A stretch of DNA of 64,000 nucleotides, from contig CAZRIP010000003.1 in the NCBI GenBank assembly GCA_964600165.1, forward strand, positions 1-64,000, in the 5' to 3' direction. Shown in pieces: positions 15,937 through 25,927 of the stretch. The notes beneath the pieces are model-generated. The model ran no database searches. It was not told the DNA's origin and saw only the letters and a program-made list of their open reading frames with translations. The translations under genes were made by a program, and so were the position numbers. Each line of letters opens with the position of its first letter. Positions within the stretch are counted from its first letter, which is position 1. The stretch comes from CAZRIP01 sp964600165. GTDB lineage: Bacteria; Elusimicrobiota; Elusimicrobia; UBA1565; UBA9628.

Positions 15937-17337
15937 TTATTTTTCTTTATTCACTTGGCGCGCGCGGGCGATCGCGAGCGCCTCGTCGGGAACGTCCTCG
16001 GTCACCGTCGAGCCGGCCGCGATCTTGGCGCCGCGGCCGATCTTGACGGGGGCGATGAGGTTGACGTTCGAGCCGACGAACGCCTTGGCGGCGATCGTCG
16101 TCTTGTGCTTGGCCTTGCCGTCGTAGTTGCACGTGATGGTTCCGGCGCCGATGTTGACGTCCTCGTGGATCTCGGCGTCGCCGATATAGCTCAAGTGGTT
16201 GATCTTCGTGCCGAAGCCGACGCGCGAGGCCTTGACCTCGGTGAAGTTGCCGATCTTGGCGCGCGGGCCGATCACGGACTCGGGCCGGATGTTCGCGAAC
16301 GGCCCGATCGTCGTCTTCTCGAGGATGCGGCAGCTCTCGAGCTGCGACATGCGGACGTCGCACTCGTTGCCGATGACGACGTCCTGCATGTGCGTGAACG
16401 GCCCGATCTTGCACATCTTGCCGATCTTGGTCTTGCCGCGCAGGATGACGCCCGGCAGGATCGTCGAGTCCTGGCCGACCTCGACGTCGGCGTCGATGTG
16501 AGTGGATTGCGGGTCCAAGATCGTCACGCCCGAGAGCATCAAGCGCTCGAGCATGCGGCGGTTCATGATGCGCTCGGCGGTCGAAAGCTGGATGCGGGAA
16601 TTAACGCCTAATACTTCCTCCGGGACCTGGCTCACGTAAGCGTTGACCTTGCCGCCCTTATGGCGGATGAGCTCGAGGATATCGGTCAAGAAGTGCTCCT
16701 TCTTCGGACCTTTTTCTCCGATGTCCTTCAAGCCCGTCAGCAGGTTCTCGACCTCAAAGCAGTAGGCGCCCGAGTTGATCTCGTTGATCGAGAGCTCCTT
16801 GGACGTTCCGACCGATTCCTCGACGATGCGCAGCACCTCGCCCAGGGGCGAGCGGACGATGCGGCCGTAGCCCTTGGGGTTGGCGAGCTTGGCGGTCAAG
16901 AGCGTGACCTGGCCCTTCTGGTCCTCGTGGCTCTGCGCCAGCGCGTAGAGGCTTTCGTAGGTCAGCAGCGGCGTGTCGCCGCACAAGACGACCGTCGTCT
17001 TGTGCTTCTTCATGAACGGCACGCTTTCCAAGACGGCGTTGCCCGAGCCGAGCTGCTTTTTCTGCTGGATGAAGGTGATGGGACGGTTGATCTGGCACTC
17101 TTTGGCGATCTCTTGGATCTCCGCCTTGACGCGCTCGGCCTCGTGGCCGATGACGACGCCGATGGCCTGCGGCTTCAAGGCGTTGGCCAGGCGCAAGATG
17201 TAGAAGAGCATCGGCCGCCCGCCCACGTGGTGCAAGACCTTCGGGACGGCGGACTCCATGCGCGTGCCTTCGCCCGCCGCCAAGATCAGCACCGCCAGCG
17301 ACTTCTGTCCTTTGTGATTGTTGTTCGAGTGGATCAT
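15937..17337 (-). CDS. glmU: Bifunctional N-acetylglucosamine-1-phosphate uridyltransferase / glucosamine-1-phosphate acetyltransferase
   Basis: A 466-residue enzyme for the last two steps of UDP-GlcNAc synthesis. Residues about 13-240 form the uridyltransferase domain (LILAAGEGTRMESAVPKVLH, VVLCGDTPLL), and about 260-455 a left-handed beta-helix acetyltransferase with hexapeptide repeats and the active-site region NHLSYIGDAEIHEDVNIGAG. GlmS and GlmM are encoded 8 kb upstream in the same run. It begins 22 bases after the tRNA-Gln 3' end, with no visible Shine-Dalgarno sequence. Confidence 0.97.
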   Translation of the reverse strand: MIHSNNNHKGQKSLAVLILAAGEGTRMESAVPKVLHHVGGRPMLFYILRLANALKPQAIGVVIGHEAERVKAEIQEIAKECQINRPITFIQQKKQLGSGNAVLESVPFMKKHKTTVVLCGDTPLLTYESLYALAQSHEDQKGQVTLLTAKLANPKGYGRIVRSPLGEVLRIVEESVGTSKELSINEINSGAYCFEVENLLTGLKDIGEKGPKKEHFLTDILELIRHKGGKVNAYVSQVPEEVLGVNSRIQLSTAERIMNRRMLERLMLSGVTILDPQSTHIDADVEVGQDSTILPGVILRGKTKIGKMCKIGPFTHMQDVVIGNECDVRMSQLESCRILEKTTIGPFANIRPESVIGPRAKIGNFTEVKASRVGFGTKINHLSYIGDAEIHEDVNIGAGTITCNYDGKAKHKTTIAAKAFVGSNVNLIAPVKIGRGAKIAAGSTVTEDVPDEALAIARARQVNKEK

Positions 17338-17359
17338 GGTCGTTTGATCTAAATTTTCA

Positions 17360-17430
17360 TTCCCAGGCCTGGATTCGAACCAGGAATAACGGATTCAAAG
17401 TCCGCTGTGTTACCATTACACCACCTGGGA
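17360..17430 (-). tRNA. tRNA-Gln (TTG anticodon)
   Basis: On the minus strand: acceptor TCCCAGG/CCTGGGA with U1-A72 typical of tRNA-Gln, anticodon loop CTTTGAA (anticodon TTG), T arm CCTGG-TTCGAAT-CCAGG, discriminator A, CCA not encoded. It sits between spoVG and glmU on their strand, and its first 15 bases are also the last codons and stop of spoVG. Confidence 0.95.
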
Positions 17431-17718
17431 GTCAGAGCTGGGATCGGAGGACGGCACGCCGCCGCGCTTGACCTCCTCGTGGTAGCAGGCGATGACCCGG
17501 TCTTCCAAGACCTTGCGAAAATCCATGTTGATCGGATGGGCGATGTCCTTATACGTGCCGTCGGGCAGCTTGCGCGACGGCATGCACAAGATGAGTCCTT
17601 TGTTGCTCGAGATGATCTTCATGTTCCGCACGACGAAGCAATTGTCGAAGGTCACGGTCGCGAAGGCCTTCAGCTTGTCTTCGTTGCGCAGATGAACGCG
17701 GATTTCCGTGATCTCCAT
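17416..17718 (-). CDS. spoVG: SpoVG family RNA/DNA-binding regulator
   Basis: A 100-residue protein. The SpoVG core is unmistakable: MEITEIRVHLRNEDKLKAFA, TFDNCFVVRNMKII, LILCMPSRKLPDG and DIAHPINMDFRKVLEDRVI. SpoVG binds nucleic acids and affects septation, cell-wall and virulence genes in several phyla, not only in sporulators. The ATG shares one base with the ispE stop (TAATG). The Ser/Asp-rich tail ends in a TAA lying inside tRNA-Gln. Confidence 0.96.
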   Translation of the reverse strand: MEITEIRVHLRNEDKLKAFATVTFDNCFVVRNMKIISSNKGLILCMPSRKLPDGTYKDIAHPINMDFRKVLEDRVIACYHEEVKRGGVPSSDPSSDSQVV

Positions 17719-18617
17719 TACCCGTGGCAACTGGTCAGATAGACCTTCCAAGGATAGCCTCGAAGGCGTTTGACGCACTCCTCGCCTTCCTGATGCGAGG
17801 ACACAAAACCGAAAACCGAAGACCCCGAGCCCGACATGCGGACAAATCGCGCGCCGGCGCGCTCGAGGATGGACCTGGCCTGGGCGACCCGCTCCAGTTC
17901 CGGCAGCTTGGCCTCTTCCAGGCGATTAAACAACAGACCGCCCCACTCGTCGACGGGGCGGCTTTTTTTAAGAGCGGCAAGCAGTTTATTAAGTTGGGAA
18001 AGCCTTGTCAACACGACGGGCCTGGAAGGCTTTTCGAGGGTCTTGTAGACGGACGGGGTGGCGACGTGAAGACCCGGATGGGCGAGGACCATATAAGGTA
18101 AAGACTTGCCGATCGCGACGCCCTTCAAGCGGTCGCCGATGCCGGTCCCCAAGCAGAACGCCTCAGGGCGCAGGAAGAACGGGACGTCGGCGCCGAGCGT
18201 GACCGCGATCTCGTGGAGCTTCTTTTTCTTCTTGGCGTCCAATTTGATGTCGAAGAGCTTCGCCAAGCCGAGCAGCGTCCCCGCGGCGTCGGAGGAGCCG
18301 CCGCCCAACCCCGCTCCCATCGGGATGCGTTTGGTGAGGACGATCTTGACGCCCTGCCCGACGCGGAACGCCTTGTAGAACGCGCGCGCCGCGCGCATGA
18401 CGAGGTTGTCCTCGCCCGCGGACAGCGCGGGCGCGCCGGCTTCTTCCGAAGGAATCTCGAGCTGGATTTCGCCGGTCTGATCGGCGGTCATGTCGAGCAC
18501 GTCGTAGAGGTTGATCTTCGCGAAGAGGGTGGCGAGCCGGTGATAGCCGTCGGGGCGCTTGCCGGTGATCTCGAGGAAAAGATTGACCTTCGCCGGGCAC
18601 TGCACCTTCAGACTCAT
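17718..18617 (-). CDS. ispE: 4-diphosphocytidyl-2-C-methyl-D-erythritol kinase
   Basis: A 299-residue GHMP kinase of the MEP isoprenoid pathway, phosphorylating CDP-ME at the 2-hydroxyl. It shows the opening CPAKVNLFLEITGKRPDGYH with the catalytic region, the ATP-binding GHMP motif PMGAGLGGGSSDAAG, and the C-terminal glycine motif RMSGSGSSVFG. It is translationally linked to both neighbours (ATGA upstream, TAATG downstream). Confidence 0.97.
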   Translation of the reverse strand: MSLKVQCPAKVNLFLEITGKRPDGYHRLATLFAKINLYDVLDMTADQTGEIQLEIPSEEAGAPALSAGEDNLVMRAARAFYKAFRVGQGVKIVLTKRIPMGAGLGGGSSDAAGTLLGLAKLFDIKLDAKKKKKLHEIAVTLGADVPFFLRPEAFCLGTGIGDRLKGVAIGKSLPYMVLAHPGLHVATPSVYKTLEKPSRPVVLTRLSQLNKLLAALKKSRPVDEWGGLLFNRLEEAKLPELERVAQARSILERAGARFVRMSGSGSSVFGFVSSHQEGEECVKRLRGYPWKVYLTSCHG

Positions 18618-20815
18618 GGCTTGCTTCCCATCCCGTCGTTCGCGGCCGTCAGGGGCTCGAGGTCGAGCTTGACGTTGTCGAACTCGATCGACATCGTGTA
18701 GCCTCGACCCGAGCCGACGAGGCGCTTGGGCACGAAGCGTCCCTCATAACGGGCGAAATCCTGGAGCTCGAGATTGAAATCGGGCCGCGCCGCCGGCGAT
18801 ACGTCCACGGCCAAACCGCCCTCGCGGGCGATCTTGATCTTCCAGCCGGGAACGTCGACGAAGCGGCTTCTCCAATGCTTCTCGTAGCGCGCGGGCCTGA
18901 GGGTCCAGAGCTCGCCGGAAAGATAGGCGCGCGCGGCGGTGAACAGCTGGGCGGCGGCGTCCGCGACGGCTTGGTCGTCGAGCCCCTCGACGTGGATCGG
19001 GTCCATTTGAAACCCTTGCGGGCCCGCGCGCACGCGAAAGAGCGGCGTAAACAGCGGCCCGAGCAGGTCGACGTCGAGCTCCTGGCCCTTGAACGTCAGC
19101 AGCCCGCGAAATTTCATCGAATGGCCGAGCACGGCGGCCTTGATGTCGCAAAGCCCGCTCACTTTCTTGAGCCCGCCCTGCGCCAGCCGGAAGAAATCGA
19201 GCGAAAGCTCGCCGAGCTTTTCCGACGAGAAGCGGCGCTCGAGCTTGCGCGACTTCTGCGGCAGCGGCGACTGCTCGGTGGCCAGCGACTCCGCGCGCCG
19301 CCAGAAAAGCCACGCCTTCTCGCGCTCGCCCAGCGCGTCGTAAGCGTCGCCGACGTGCTCCCAGACCGTCTCGTCTTCCGGGAGCCCTTTGAGCGCGGCG
19401 AGAAGGTCCGACAGCGCCTCCGTCGACCGGCCGAGCTTGAAGCGCGCCCAGCCGAGCGAATCCTGATAGGCCGCGTTTTGCGGATCGAGGGCCACGGCGC
19501 GCGCGATCATGTCCTCGGCCTCGCCGAGCTTGAGACCGCGGTCGGCCAGCGAGTAGCCGAGATAATTGAGGACGGCGGCGTCGTCGGGCTTATCGGCGAG
19601 CAGGTCTCGGAACTGGGCCTCGGCCCCCGTGATGTCGCCGGTCTTCTCGAGCAGCACGCCCAATTGATAGCGCGCGTCCCGGAAGTCGGGCTTGAGCGCC
19701 AGCGCCTTGCGCAGCACCTTGATCGCGTCGGCGTCGCGCTTGAGGTCGTCGTAGCCGAGCGCGAGGAAATAGGCGAGCTGGTCGTTGTTGGGCCAGCGCG
19801 CCAACCCCGCCTCGAGGACGGAGACGGCGTCGTTGAGCCGGCCGGCTTGCGTGAGGTAATAGCTCAAGCGCATGCTCAAGGCCGGCTCGTCTTTGAGCGC
19901 CGCGCTCGAGCGCAGATAGGTCGCCGCCTTCAGGTAGTCGCCCTCGCGTTCGGCGTCGAGCGCGAGCCAGTGATTGGCCGTCGGATCGTCAGGTTGGGCG
20001 TTCTTGGCCTCCTGGAACTGGGCTCGCGCCTTGTCGTACTCTCCATTCGCGAAATAAATCTGCCCGATGTGATTGAGAAGCGCGGCGTTCTGCGACTCGA
20101 TCTTGGCGATCTGGAGGTACTCGTCGAGCGCGGCCTGCGTCGAGTGCTGCGTCTCGTAGGCCTGCGCGAGCGCGTAGCGCGCGGGAAGCGCGTCGCCCTC
20201 GGGATCGAGCTCGATCGACGCCTTGAGCTCCTTCTCGGACGACGGGAACCTTCCTTCCTGGAGATCGATCTTCGCGAGCTGGAAGTGGGCCTCCGCGGCC
20301 TCCTCGGGATTCTGCTCGAGGAAGCGCTGGAGCAGCTCGCGCGCCTTCTGCGGCGACTTGGCGGCGAGCAAGCTGCCGAGCGAGAAGATCGTCTCGGCCG
20401 ACTTCGGATCGAGCTTGAGCGCGGTCTCGAAGGAAGCCTCGGCCTCGTCGAGGCGGCCGAGGGCCCAGCACACCCGTCCGATGAGAAGATGCGACGACGC
20501 GCTCTTGGGCTCGAGCTCGACGACCTTGCGGGCCCAGCGCTCGGCCTTGTCCGGCTGGCCGATCTCGAGCGAGAGCTCGGCCGCTTGGCGGCAGATGAAA
20601 GCCGAGTTCGGATCGGCCGCGAGCGCCTGCTCATAAGCTTCGAGGGCCTCGGCGTAGGCCCCTCGGCGCTCGGCGAGCATCCCGCGGAGATAGGCCATCT
20701 CCGCGGTCTTCGCGATGACGCCAGACGGCGCCTCGGCCCGGGCGCTCGGCGCGAGGACGCCGAAGGCCGGGAAAGCGAAGACAAAGACGGCGAGCAACGG
20801 GGCGGAGGCTTTCAA
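18614..20815 (-). CDS. TPR protein with C-terminal LolB-like domain
   Basis: A 733-residue exported protein. Residues 1-28 form a signal peptide ending near SARAEA. About 38-510 hold some 13 consecutive TPR units, for example AYAEALEAYEQALAADPNS and KAERWARKVVELEPKSA. Residues about 545-725 form a beta-rich domain (LCDIKAAVLGHSMKFRGLL, VDVSPAARPDFNLELQDFARY) resembling LolB/DUF4292, the outer-membrane lipoprotein receptor fold. I see no lipobox cysteine. In enterics lolB directly precedes ispE and prs, so the position agrees with the domain call. A role in outer-membrane lipoprotein or LPS handling is inferred. Confidence 0.75.
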   Translation of the reverse strand: MKASAPLLAVFVFAFPAFGVLAPSARAEAPSGVIAKTAEMAYLRGMLAERRGAYAEALEAYEQALAADPNSAFICRQAAELSLEIGQPDKAERWARKVVELEPKSASSHLLIGRVCWALGRLDEAEASFETALKLDPKSAETIFSLGSLLAAKSPQKARELLQRFLEQNPEEAAEAHFQLAKIDLQEGRFPSSEKELKASIELDPEGDALPARYALAQAYETQHSTQAALDEYLQIAKIESQNAALLNHIGQIYFANGEYDKARAQFQEAKNAQPDDPTANHWLALDAEREGDYLKAATYLRSSAALKDEPALSMRLSYYLTQAGRLNDAVSVLEAGLARWPNNDQLAYFLALGYDDLKRDADAIKVLRKALALKPDFRDARYQLGVLLEKTGDITGAEAQFRDLLADKPDDAAVLNYLGYSLADRGLKLGEAEDMIARAVALDPQNAAYQDSLGWARFKLGRSTEALSDLLAALKGLPEDETVWEHVGDAYDALGEREKAWLFWRRAESLATEQSPLPQKSRKLERRFSSEKLGELSLDFFRLAQGGLKKVSGLCDIKAAVLGHSMKFRGLLTFKGQELDVDLLGPLFTPLFRVRAGPQGFQMDPIHVEGLDDQAVADAAAQLFTAARAYLSGELWTLRPARYEKHWRSRFVDVPGWKIKIAREGGLAVDVSPAARPDFNLELQDFARYEGRFVPKRLVGSGRGYTMSIEFDNVKLDLEPLTAANDGMGSKP

Positions 20816-21255
20816 GGAAGATTCCGATCCATCAGGACGGCGTCGGAGCCGTCATTATAAAACTTTGGGCGGCGGCCGACAACGCGAAAGCCCGCGGCCG
20901 TGTAAAAGTTTTGTGCGCGGACGTTGCGCGCGCCCACCTCGAGCGTCACGCGGGTAAGCCTCAGCGAGCGCGCCGTCTCGAAAAGCGCGTCGAGCAAGGC
21001 GCGGCCGGCCCCACGGCGGTCCTCGCGCGCGGCGATATCGACGATCTGCGCCTCATCGGGCGCGATACGCGCGATCAAATAGCCGAGGACTCCGGCGGCG
21101 CCCTCGGAGACGAAGAAGAGCGACCCATCGCGCTCTATTTCTTCTTCGAGCGCCGCGGGCGGCCAGCCGGCGGATTCAGTCCGCGCGCGAGCGACCGCGG
21201 CGACCGCCGCGACGTCAGCGCGCCGCGCCGGCCTGACGCTTGGCTTTTGCTTCAT
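20812..21255 (-). CDS. rimI: Ribosomal-protein alanine N-acetyltransferase RimI-like
   Basis: A 147-residue GNAT acetyltransferase. The acetyl-CoA site is in IVDIAAREDRRGAGRALLDAL (R/Q-x-x-G-x-G/A) and the C-terminal half keeps LEVGARNVRAQNFYTAAGF, the RimI pattern with the NxxAxxFY motif. It would acetylate the N-terminus of bS18. Its start lies 41 bases inside the end of tsaB, the usual partner of rimI. Confidence 0.85.
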   Translation of the reverse strand: MKQKPSVRPARRADVAAVAAVARARTESAGWPPAALEEEIERDGSLFFVSEGAAGVLGYLIARIAPDEAQIVDIAAREDRRGAGRALLDALFETARSLRLTRVTLEVGARNVRAQNFYTAAGFRVVGRRPKFYNDGSDAVLMDRNLP

Positions 21256-21835
21256 AACCGGCCGGCTTGAGATAAAGCGGCTCGAATGCGGGCTTGCGGC
21301 CCGAGGCGATGATCGCGGCGGCGGCGGCGGCGAGGTCCTCGGCCGTCGGGTCGGCCTCGAGGAGCTCCGCGCCGCGATCGCGCAGGGCGGCCCGGACGCC
21401 GGGCCAGCCCGCGGCGTCCACCCAGACGGGAGGCTCGGCGGGCGCGAGCCCCTTGGGGCCTCGCGCGAAGAGCTGGCAGAATTTCTCGTCGCGCCAGCCC
21501 GGCACGACGACGGCGATCAGCGCGCCGTTCGCGCGCGTGGCGGCGGCCTCGAGGCGCGAGACGGCGAGCGCGCGCTTCTTGAGCGCGCCGGCGGCGACGG
21601 CCGCGAAGGCCATGCCGATGCGGATGCCCGTGAAGCGCCCGGGGCCGCTGGCGGCGGCGAAGGCGTCGAGCTCATCGATGCGCAGGCCGGCCCGCTTGAG
21701 AAGCGCGTCGACCCGCTTGATGAGCGTCTCGTCGTGAGGCTTGGCCAAGACCTTGTGGAAACGATAGACCTTGCCGCCCGAGAGAAGCGCGAGGCTCAGA
21801 GGCTCGCCGGCCGTGTCGATCGCGAGGATGTTCAT
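21215..21835 (-). CDS. tsaB: tRNA threonylcarbamoyladenosine biosynthesis protein TsaB
   Basis: A 206-residue ASKHA-fold protein that scaffolds TsaD in making t6A37 on ANN-decoding tRNAs. Motifs: ILAIDTAGEPLSLALL, HDETLIKRVDALL (usual HSE replaced by HDE) and ASGPGRFTGIRIGMAFA. Shorter in the C-terminal half than typical members. It overlaps tsaE by ATGA and rimI by 41 bases; TsaD itself is not in the window. Confidence 0.93.
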   Translation of the reverse strand: MNILAIDTAGEPLSLALLSGGKVYRFHKVLAKPHDETLIKRVDALLKRAGLRIDELDAFAAASGPGRFTGIRIGMAFAAVAAGALKKRALAVSRLEAAATRANGALIAVVVPGWRDEKFCQLFARGPKGLAPAEPPVWVDAAGWPGVRAALRDRGAELLEADPTAEDLAAAAAAIIASGRKPAFEPLYLKPAGYEAKAKRQAGAAR

Positions 21836-22284
21836 CGCGCGATGCCCGCGAGCAGCGCGCGCGAGCGCTTTCCGCGCGCCTTGAACGCGAGCCGCCGCGC
21901 GCCGGCCGCGTGCGCGAGCCGCACCTCGAGGCGGTCTTTGGGATAGAAGATCTCCCCCGCCTCAGGCCACTCGATCACGCAAGCCGCGCGCGGGTCGCGG
22001 ACGAAGTCCTCGATGCCGATGTCGCCGGTCTGGTCCGCGTCGACGCGATAGAGATCGAGATGATGGAGCGTGAGCCTCTTGCCGCGGTACTCGCGGGCGA
22101 GCCCGAATGTGGGGCTCATCACGCGGCCGCGGCAGCCCGCGCCTTTGGCCAGGCCCTTCGTCAAAGTCGTCTTGCCGCTGCCGAGGTTGCCGTAAAGGCA
22201 GATGACATCAAGGGGCTTGAGAAGCTTGCCCAGCCGCAGGCCGACGGCGGTGGTCTCGTCGGGGGAATGGGTCGTGACGGTCAC
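21832..22284 (-). CDS. tsaE: tRNA threonylcarbamoyladenosine biosynthesis ATPase TsaE
   Basis: A 150-residue P-loop ATPase. Walker A is GNLGSGKTTLTKGLA, followed by SPTFGLAREYRG and LHHLDLYRVD, and VIEWPEAGE with the conserved Trp near the C-terminus. It drives turnover of the TsaB-TsaD complex. The long spacer upstream, with two palindromes, is the only sizeable gap in this gene run. Confidence 0.94.
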   Translation of the reverse strand: MTVTTHSPDETTAVGLRLGKLLKPLDVICLYGNLGSGKTTLTKGLAKGAGCRGRVMSPTFGLAREYRGKRLTLHHLDLYRVDADQTGDIGIEDFVRDPRAACVIEWPEAGEIFYPKDRLEVRLAHAAGARRLAFKARGKRSRALLAGIAR

Positions 22285-22338
22285 GCGGTCAGATTAGCAA
22301 ATCGACCGCGCGGCACGCGCGCCAGCCCAAACCGCGGC

Positions 22339-22372
22339 GGCAACATACTGTGGCCGGCCACAATATGTTGCC
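22339..22372. repeat. 34-bp palindrome upstream of tsaE
   Basis: Two 17-base arms meet at GGCCGGCC with a single mismatch. In a minus-strand transcript that position becomes a U-G wobble, so the hairpin is fully paired in the nnrD-tsaE mRNA but not in the opposite one. Confidence 0.75.
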
Positions 22373-22377
22373 GCATC

Positions 22378-22401
22378 GTCATCCGCCACGTGGCGGATGA
22401 C
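22378..22401. repeat. 24-bp perfect palindrome, copy of a dispersed element
   Basis: GTCATCCGCCACGTGGCGGATGAC is self-complementary (two 12-base arms). The inner 20 bases occur again, identically, at 54361-54380, also intergenic. It begins two bases after the nnrD stop (minus strand) and may stabilise or terminate that mRNA. Confidence 0.75.
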
Positions 22402-22403
22402 GG

Positions 22404-23312
22404 TCACAGCCGCGAGAAAGCTTCGCCGAGAGACTCGACGACGTCTTGGGCGGTCATCGCGTGCGGGCCGAGGCGCTTTTCGGCGGCGTCGCCCGCGAGG
22501 CCGTGCAGGTGCGCCCCGAGCGCGGCGGCCAAGAAGGCCGTCTTGCCTTCCACGCGGGAAGAAGCGAGCATCTGCGCCCACAGCCCGGCGATGAGGCCGG
22601 TCAACACGTCGCCCGTGCCTCCTTTGGCCAGACCCGCTCCGCCCGTGGCGTTGGCGAGGACGCGCTCGCCGTCGCTGACGAGCGAGCGGTGGCCCTTGAG
22701 CAGCGTCACCGCGCTCCAATCGCGCGCCAGACGCAGAGCCGCGGCCTCGCGGTCCGCCATCACGGCGCGCGTCGAAGTCTTCAAGCAGCGCGCTGCCTCG
22801 CCCGGATGAGGGGTCAGCACGCAGGGCTCCTTGCGCGCGCCCATGAGCTCGCGCACGCCCGGGTCGTCCTCGCCCGCCAGAATGTTGAGCGCGTCGGCGT
22901 CGATGACGGCCGGGACCGGCAGCGAGGCGAGCGCGAGCAAGACGAAGCGCTGCGTGTCGGGGTTCTGCGAGAGGCCCGGACCGATCGCGAGGACCGAATA
23001 CTGACGCTCTTTGTGGGCGGCCTTGAGGCGCCCCACGCCGTCGGGGCGCAGGCAGCCCGCCGAGTTCTCGGGCAGCCCGAGCGTGAGCGCCTCGGGAACG
23101 TGGCCCGCCACGGCGGCCTGAAGCGAGGCCGGCACGGCGAGAGTCACCAGGCCCGCGCCCGAGCGCAGCGCCGCGCGCGCGCACAAGATCGAGGCCCCGG
23201 CCATGCCGCGCGAGCCCGCCGCGATCAGGACGTGGCCGAAGGTGCCCTTGTGGTCGTCGACGCGGCGCGCGACGAGCGCGGCGCGCAGCTCTCCTTTAGA
23301 TAGGAACTTCAT
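22404..23312 (-). CDS. nnrD: ADP-dependent NAD(P)H-hydrate dehydratase
   Basis: A 302-residue ribokinase-fold repair enzyme that dehydrates damaged NAD(P)HX. Typical regions are HKGTFGHVLIAAGSRGMAGA, LAIGPGLSQNPDTQRF, PAVIDADALNIL, CVLTPHPGEAARCL and the nucleotide site GGAGLAKGGTGDVLTG. The NnrE epimerase domain that is fused in many bacteria is absent, so this is the stand-alone dehydratase. It overlaps acpS by ATGA, a common adjacency. Confidence 0.95.
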   Translation of the reverse strand: MKFLSKGELRAALVARRVDDHKGTFGHVLIAAGSRGMAGASILCARAALRSGAGLVTLAVPASLQAAVAGHVPEALTLGLPENSAGCLRPDGVGRLKAAHKERQYSVLAIGPGLSQNPDTQRFVLLALASLPVPAVIDADALNILAGEDDPGVRELMGARKEPCVLTPHPGEAARCLKTSTRAVMADREAAALRLARDWSAVTLLKGHRSLVSDGERVLANATGGAGLAKGGTGDVLTGLIAGLWAQMLASSRVEGKTAFLAAALGAHLHGLAGDAAEKRLGPHAMTAQDVVESLGEAFSRL

Positions 23313-23641
23313 TGGCGGATCGCCACGGCGACGGCGTAGCGGTCGCTGTGCGACAGCGAGAGCTTGAAGCCCTTGGCGGGCTTGCCTTTGATCAGCACGC
23401 TCGGCTTGCCGCGCTCGTCGTTGGCGACGGAGATGTCCTTCAAGCTAAGGCCCTCTTTATCGATCGCCTTCCAGACCGCTTCCTTCGCCGCGAAGCGCAC
23501 GGCGTAGTGCTGCCATGGCAGCTTCTTCGCGCCGCAGTAGGCGATCTCCGCCTTCGAGAAGACCCGGTCCAAGAACTTGGGCGTCTTTTTGACGAGGTCG
23601 CGCACGCGATCGATCTCGACGATGTCGAGGCCTATCTCCAT
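23309..23641 (-). CDS. acpS: Holo-[acyl-carrier-protein] synthase
   Basis: A 110-residue phosphopantetheinyl transferase that activates acyl carrier protein. Magnesium and CoA site residues lie in IGLDIVEIDRVRDL and RFAAKEAVWKAI, and the C-terminal LSLSHSDRYAVAVAI is the family signature. The ATG at 23641 overlaps the upstream stop by one base, so the longer open frame is not used. Confidence 0.96.
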   Translation of the reverse strand: MEIGLDIVEIDRVRDLVKKTPKFLDRVFSKAEIAYCGAKKLPWQHYAVRFAAKEAVWKAIDKEGLSLKDISVANDERGKPSVLIKGKPAKGFKLSLSHSDRYAVAVAIRQ

Positions 23642-24040
23642 CAGAGCTGCTGCACGAAGCGCAGCTTGACGCCCTGCGGCACGCGCCCCTCGACGACGGC
23701 GACGACGTCGGCGCACCAGCTGCTCGAGCCGCCGCCGTTGGTGATCGGCACCTGCGCGTCGTTAGACCAGACGAGCGGCTGCGATTGCCGGCCGGACAGA
23801 TACGAGACGCCCTTGGCCGGGTGATCGACGCACCAGACGACGGGCTTGCCGGCTTCGGCCGTCTCGTAGGTCATCGGCCAGAGCTTGGCCTGCTCGACGA
23901 GCGGCGCGACGGCCCGCCGCGCCGTGTTTTTCTCGGATATCTGGGTCCCGAAAAAGCTCCACGGGAACTCGCAGAGCGCGACGAAAACGATCGCGGCGAG
24001 CGAGGCGAACGCGGCGCGCCGGAGAGCGTCTTGCCGGCCG

Positions 24041-25906
<1,866 letters not shown>

Positions 25907-25927
25907 GTCTGTCTCTAGTCTATCCTT

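Noticed and set aside
22294..23184. 296-codon minus-strand frame inside nnrD
   Set aside because: Arginine-rich shadow of nnrD that also reads through the intergenic palindromes.
25907..25927. glmS ribozyme upstream of glmS
   Set aside because: The gap to pdxJ is only 21 bases, far too short, and the upstream sequence is pdxJ coding.
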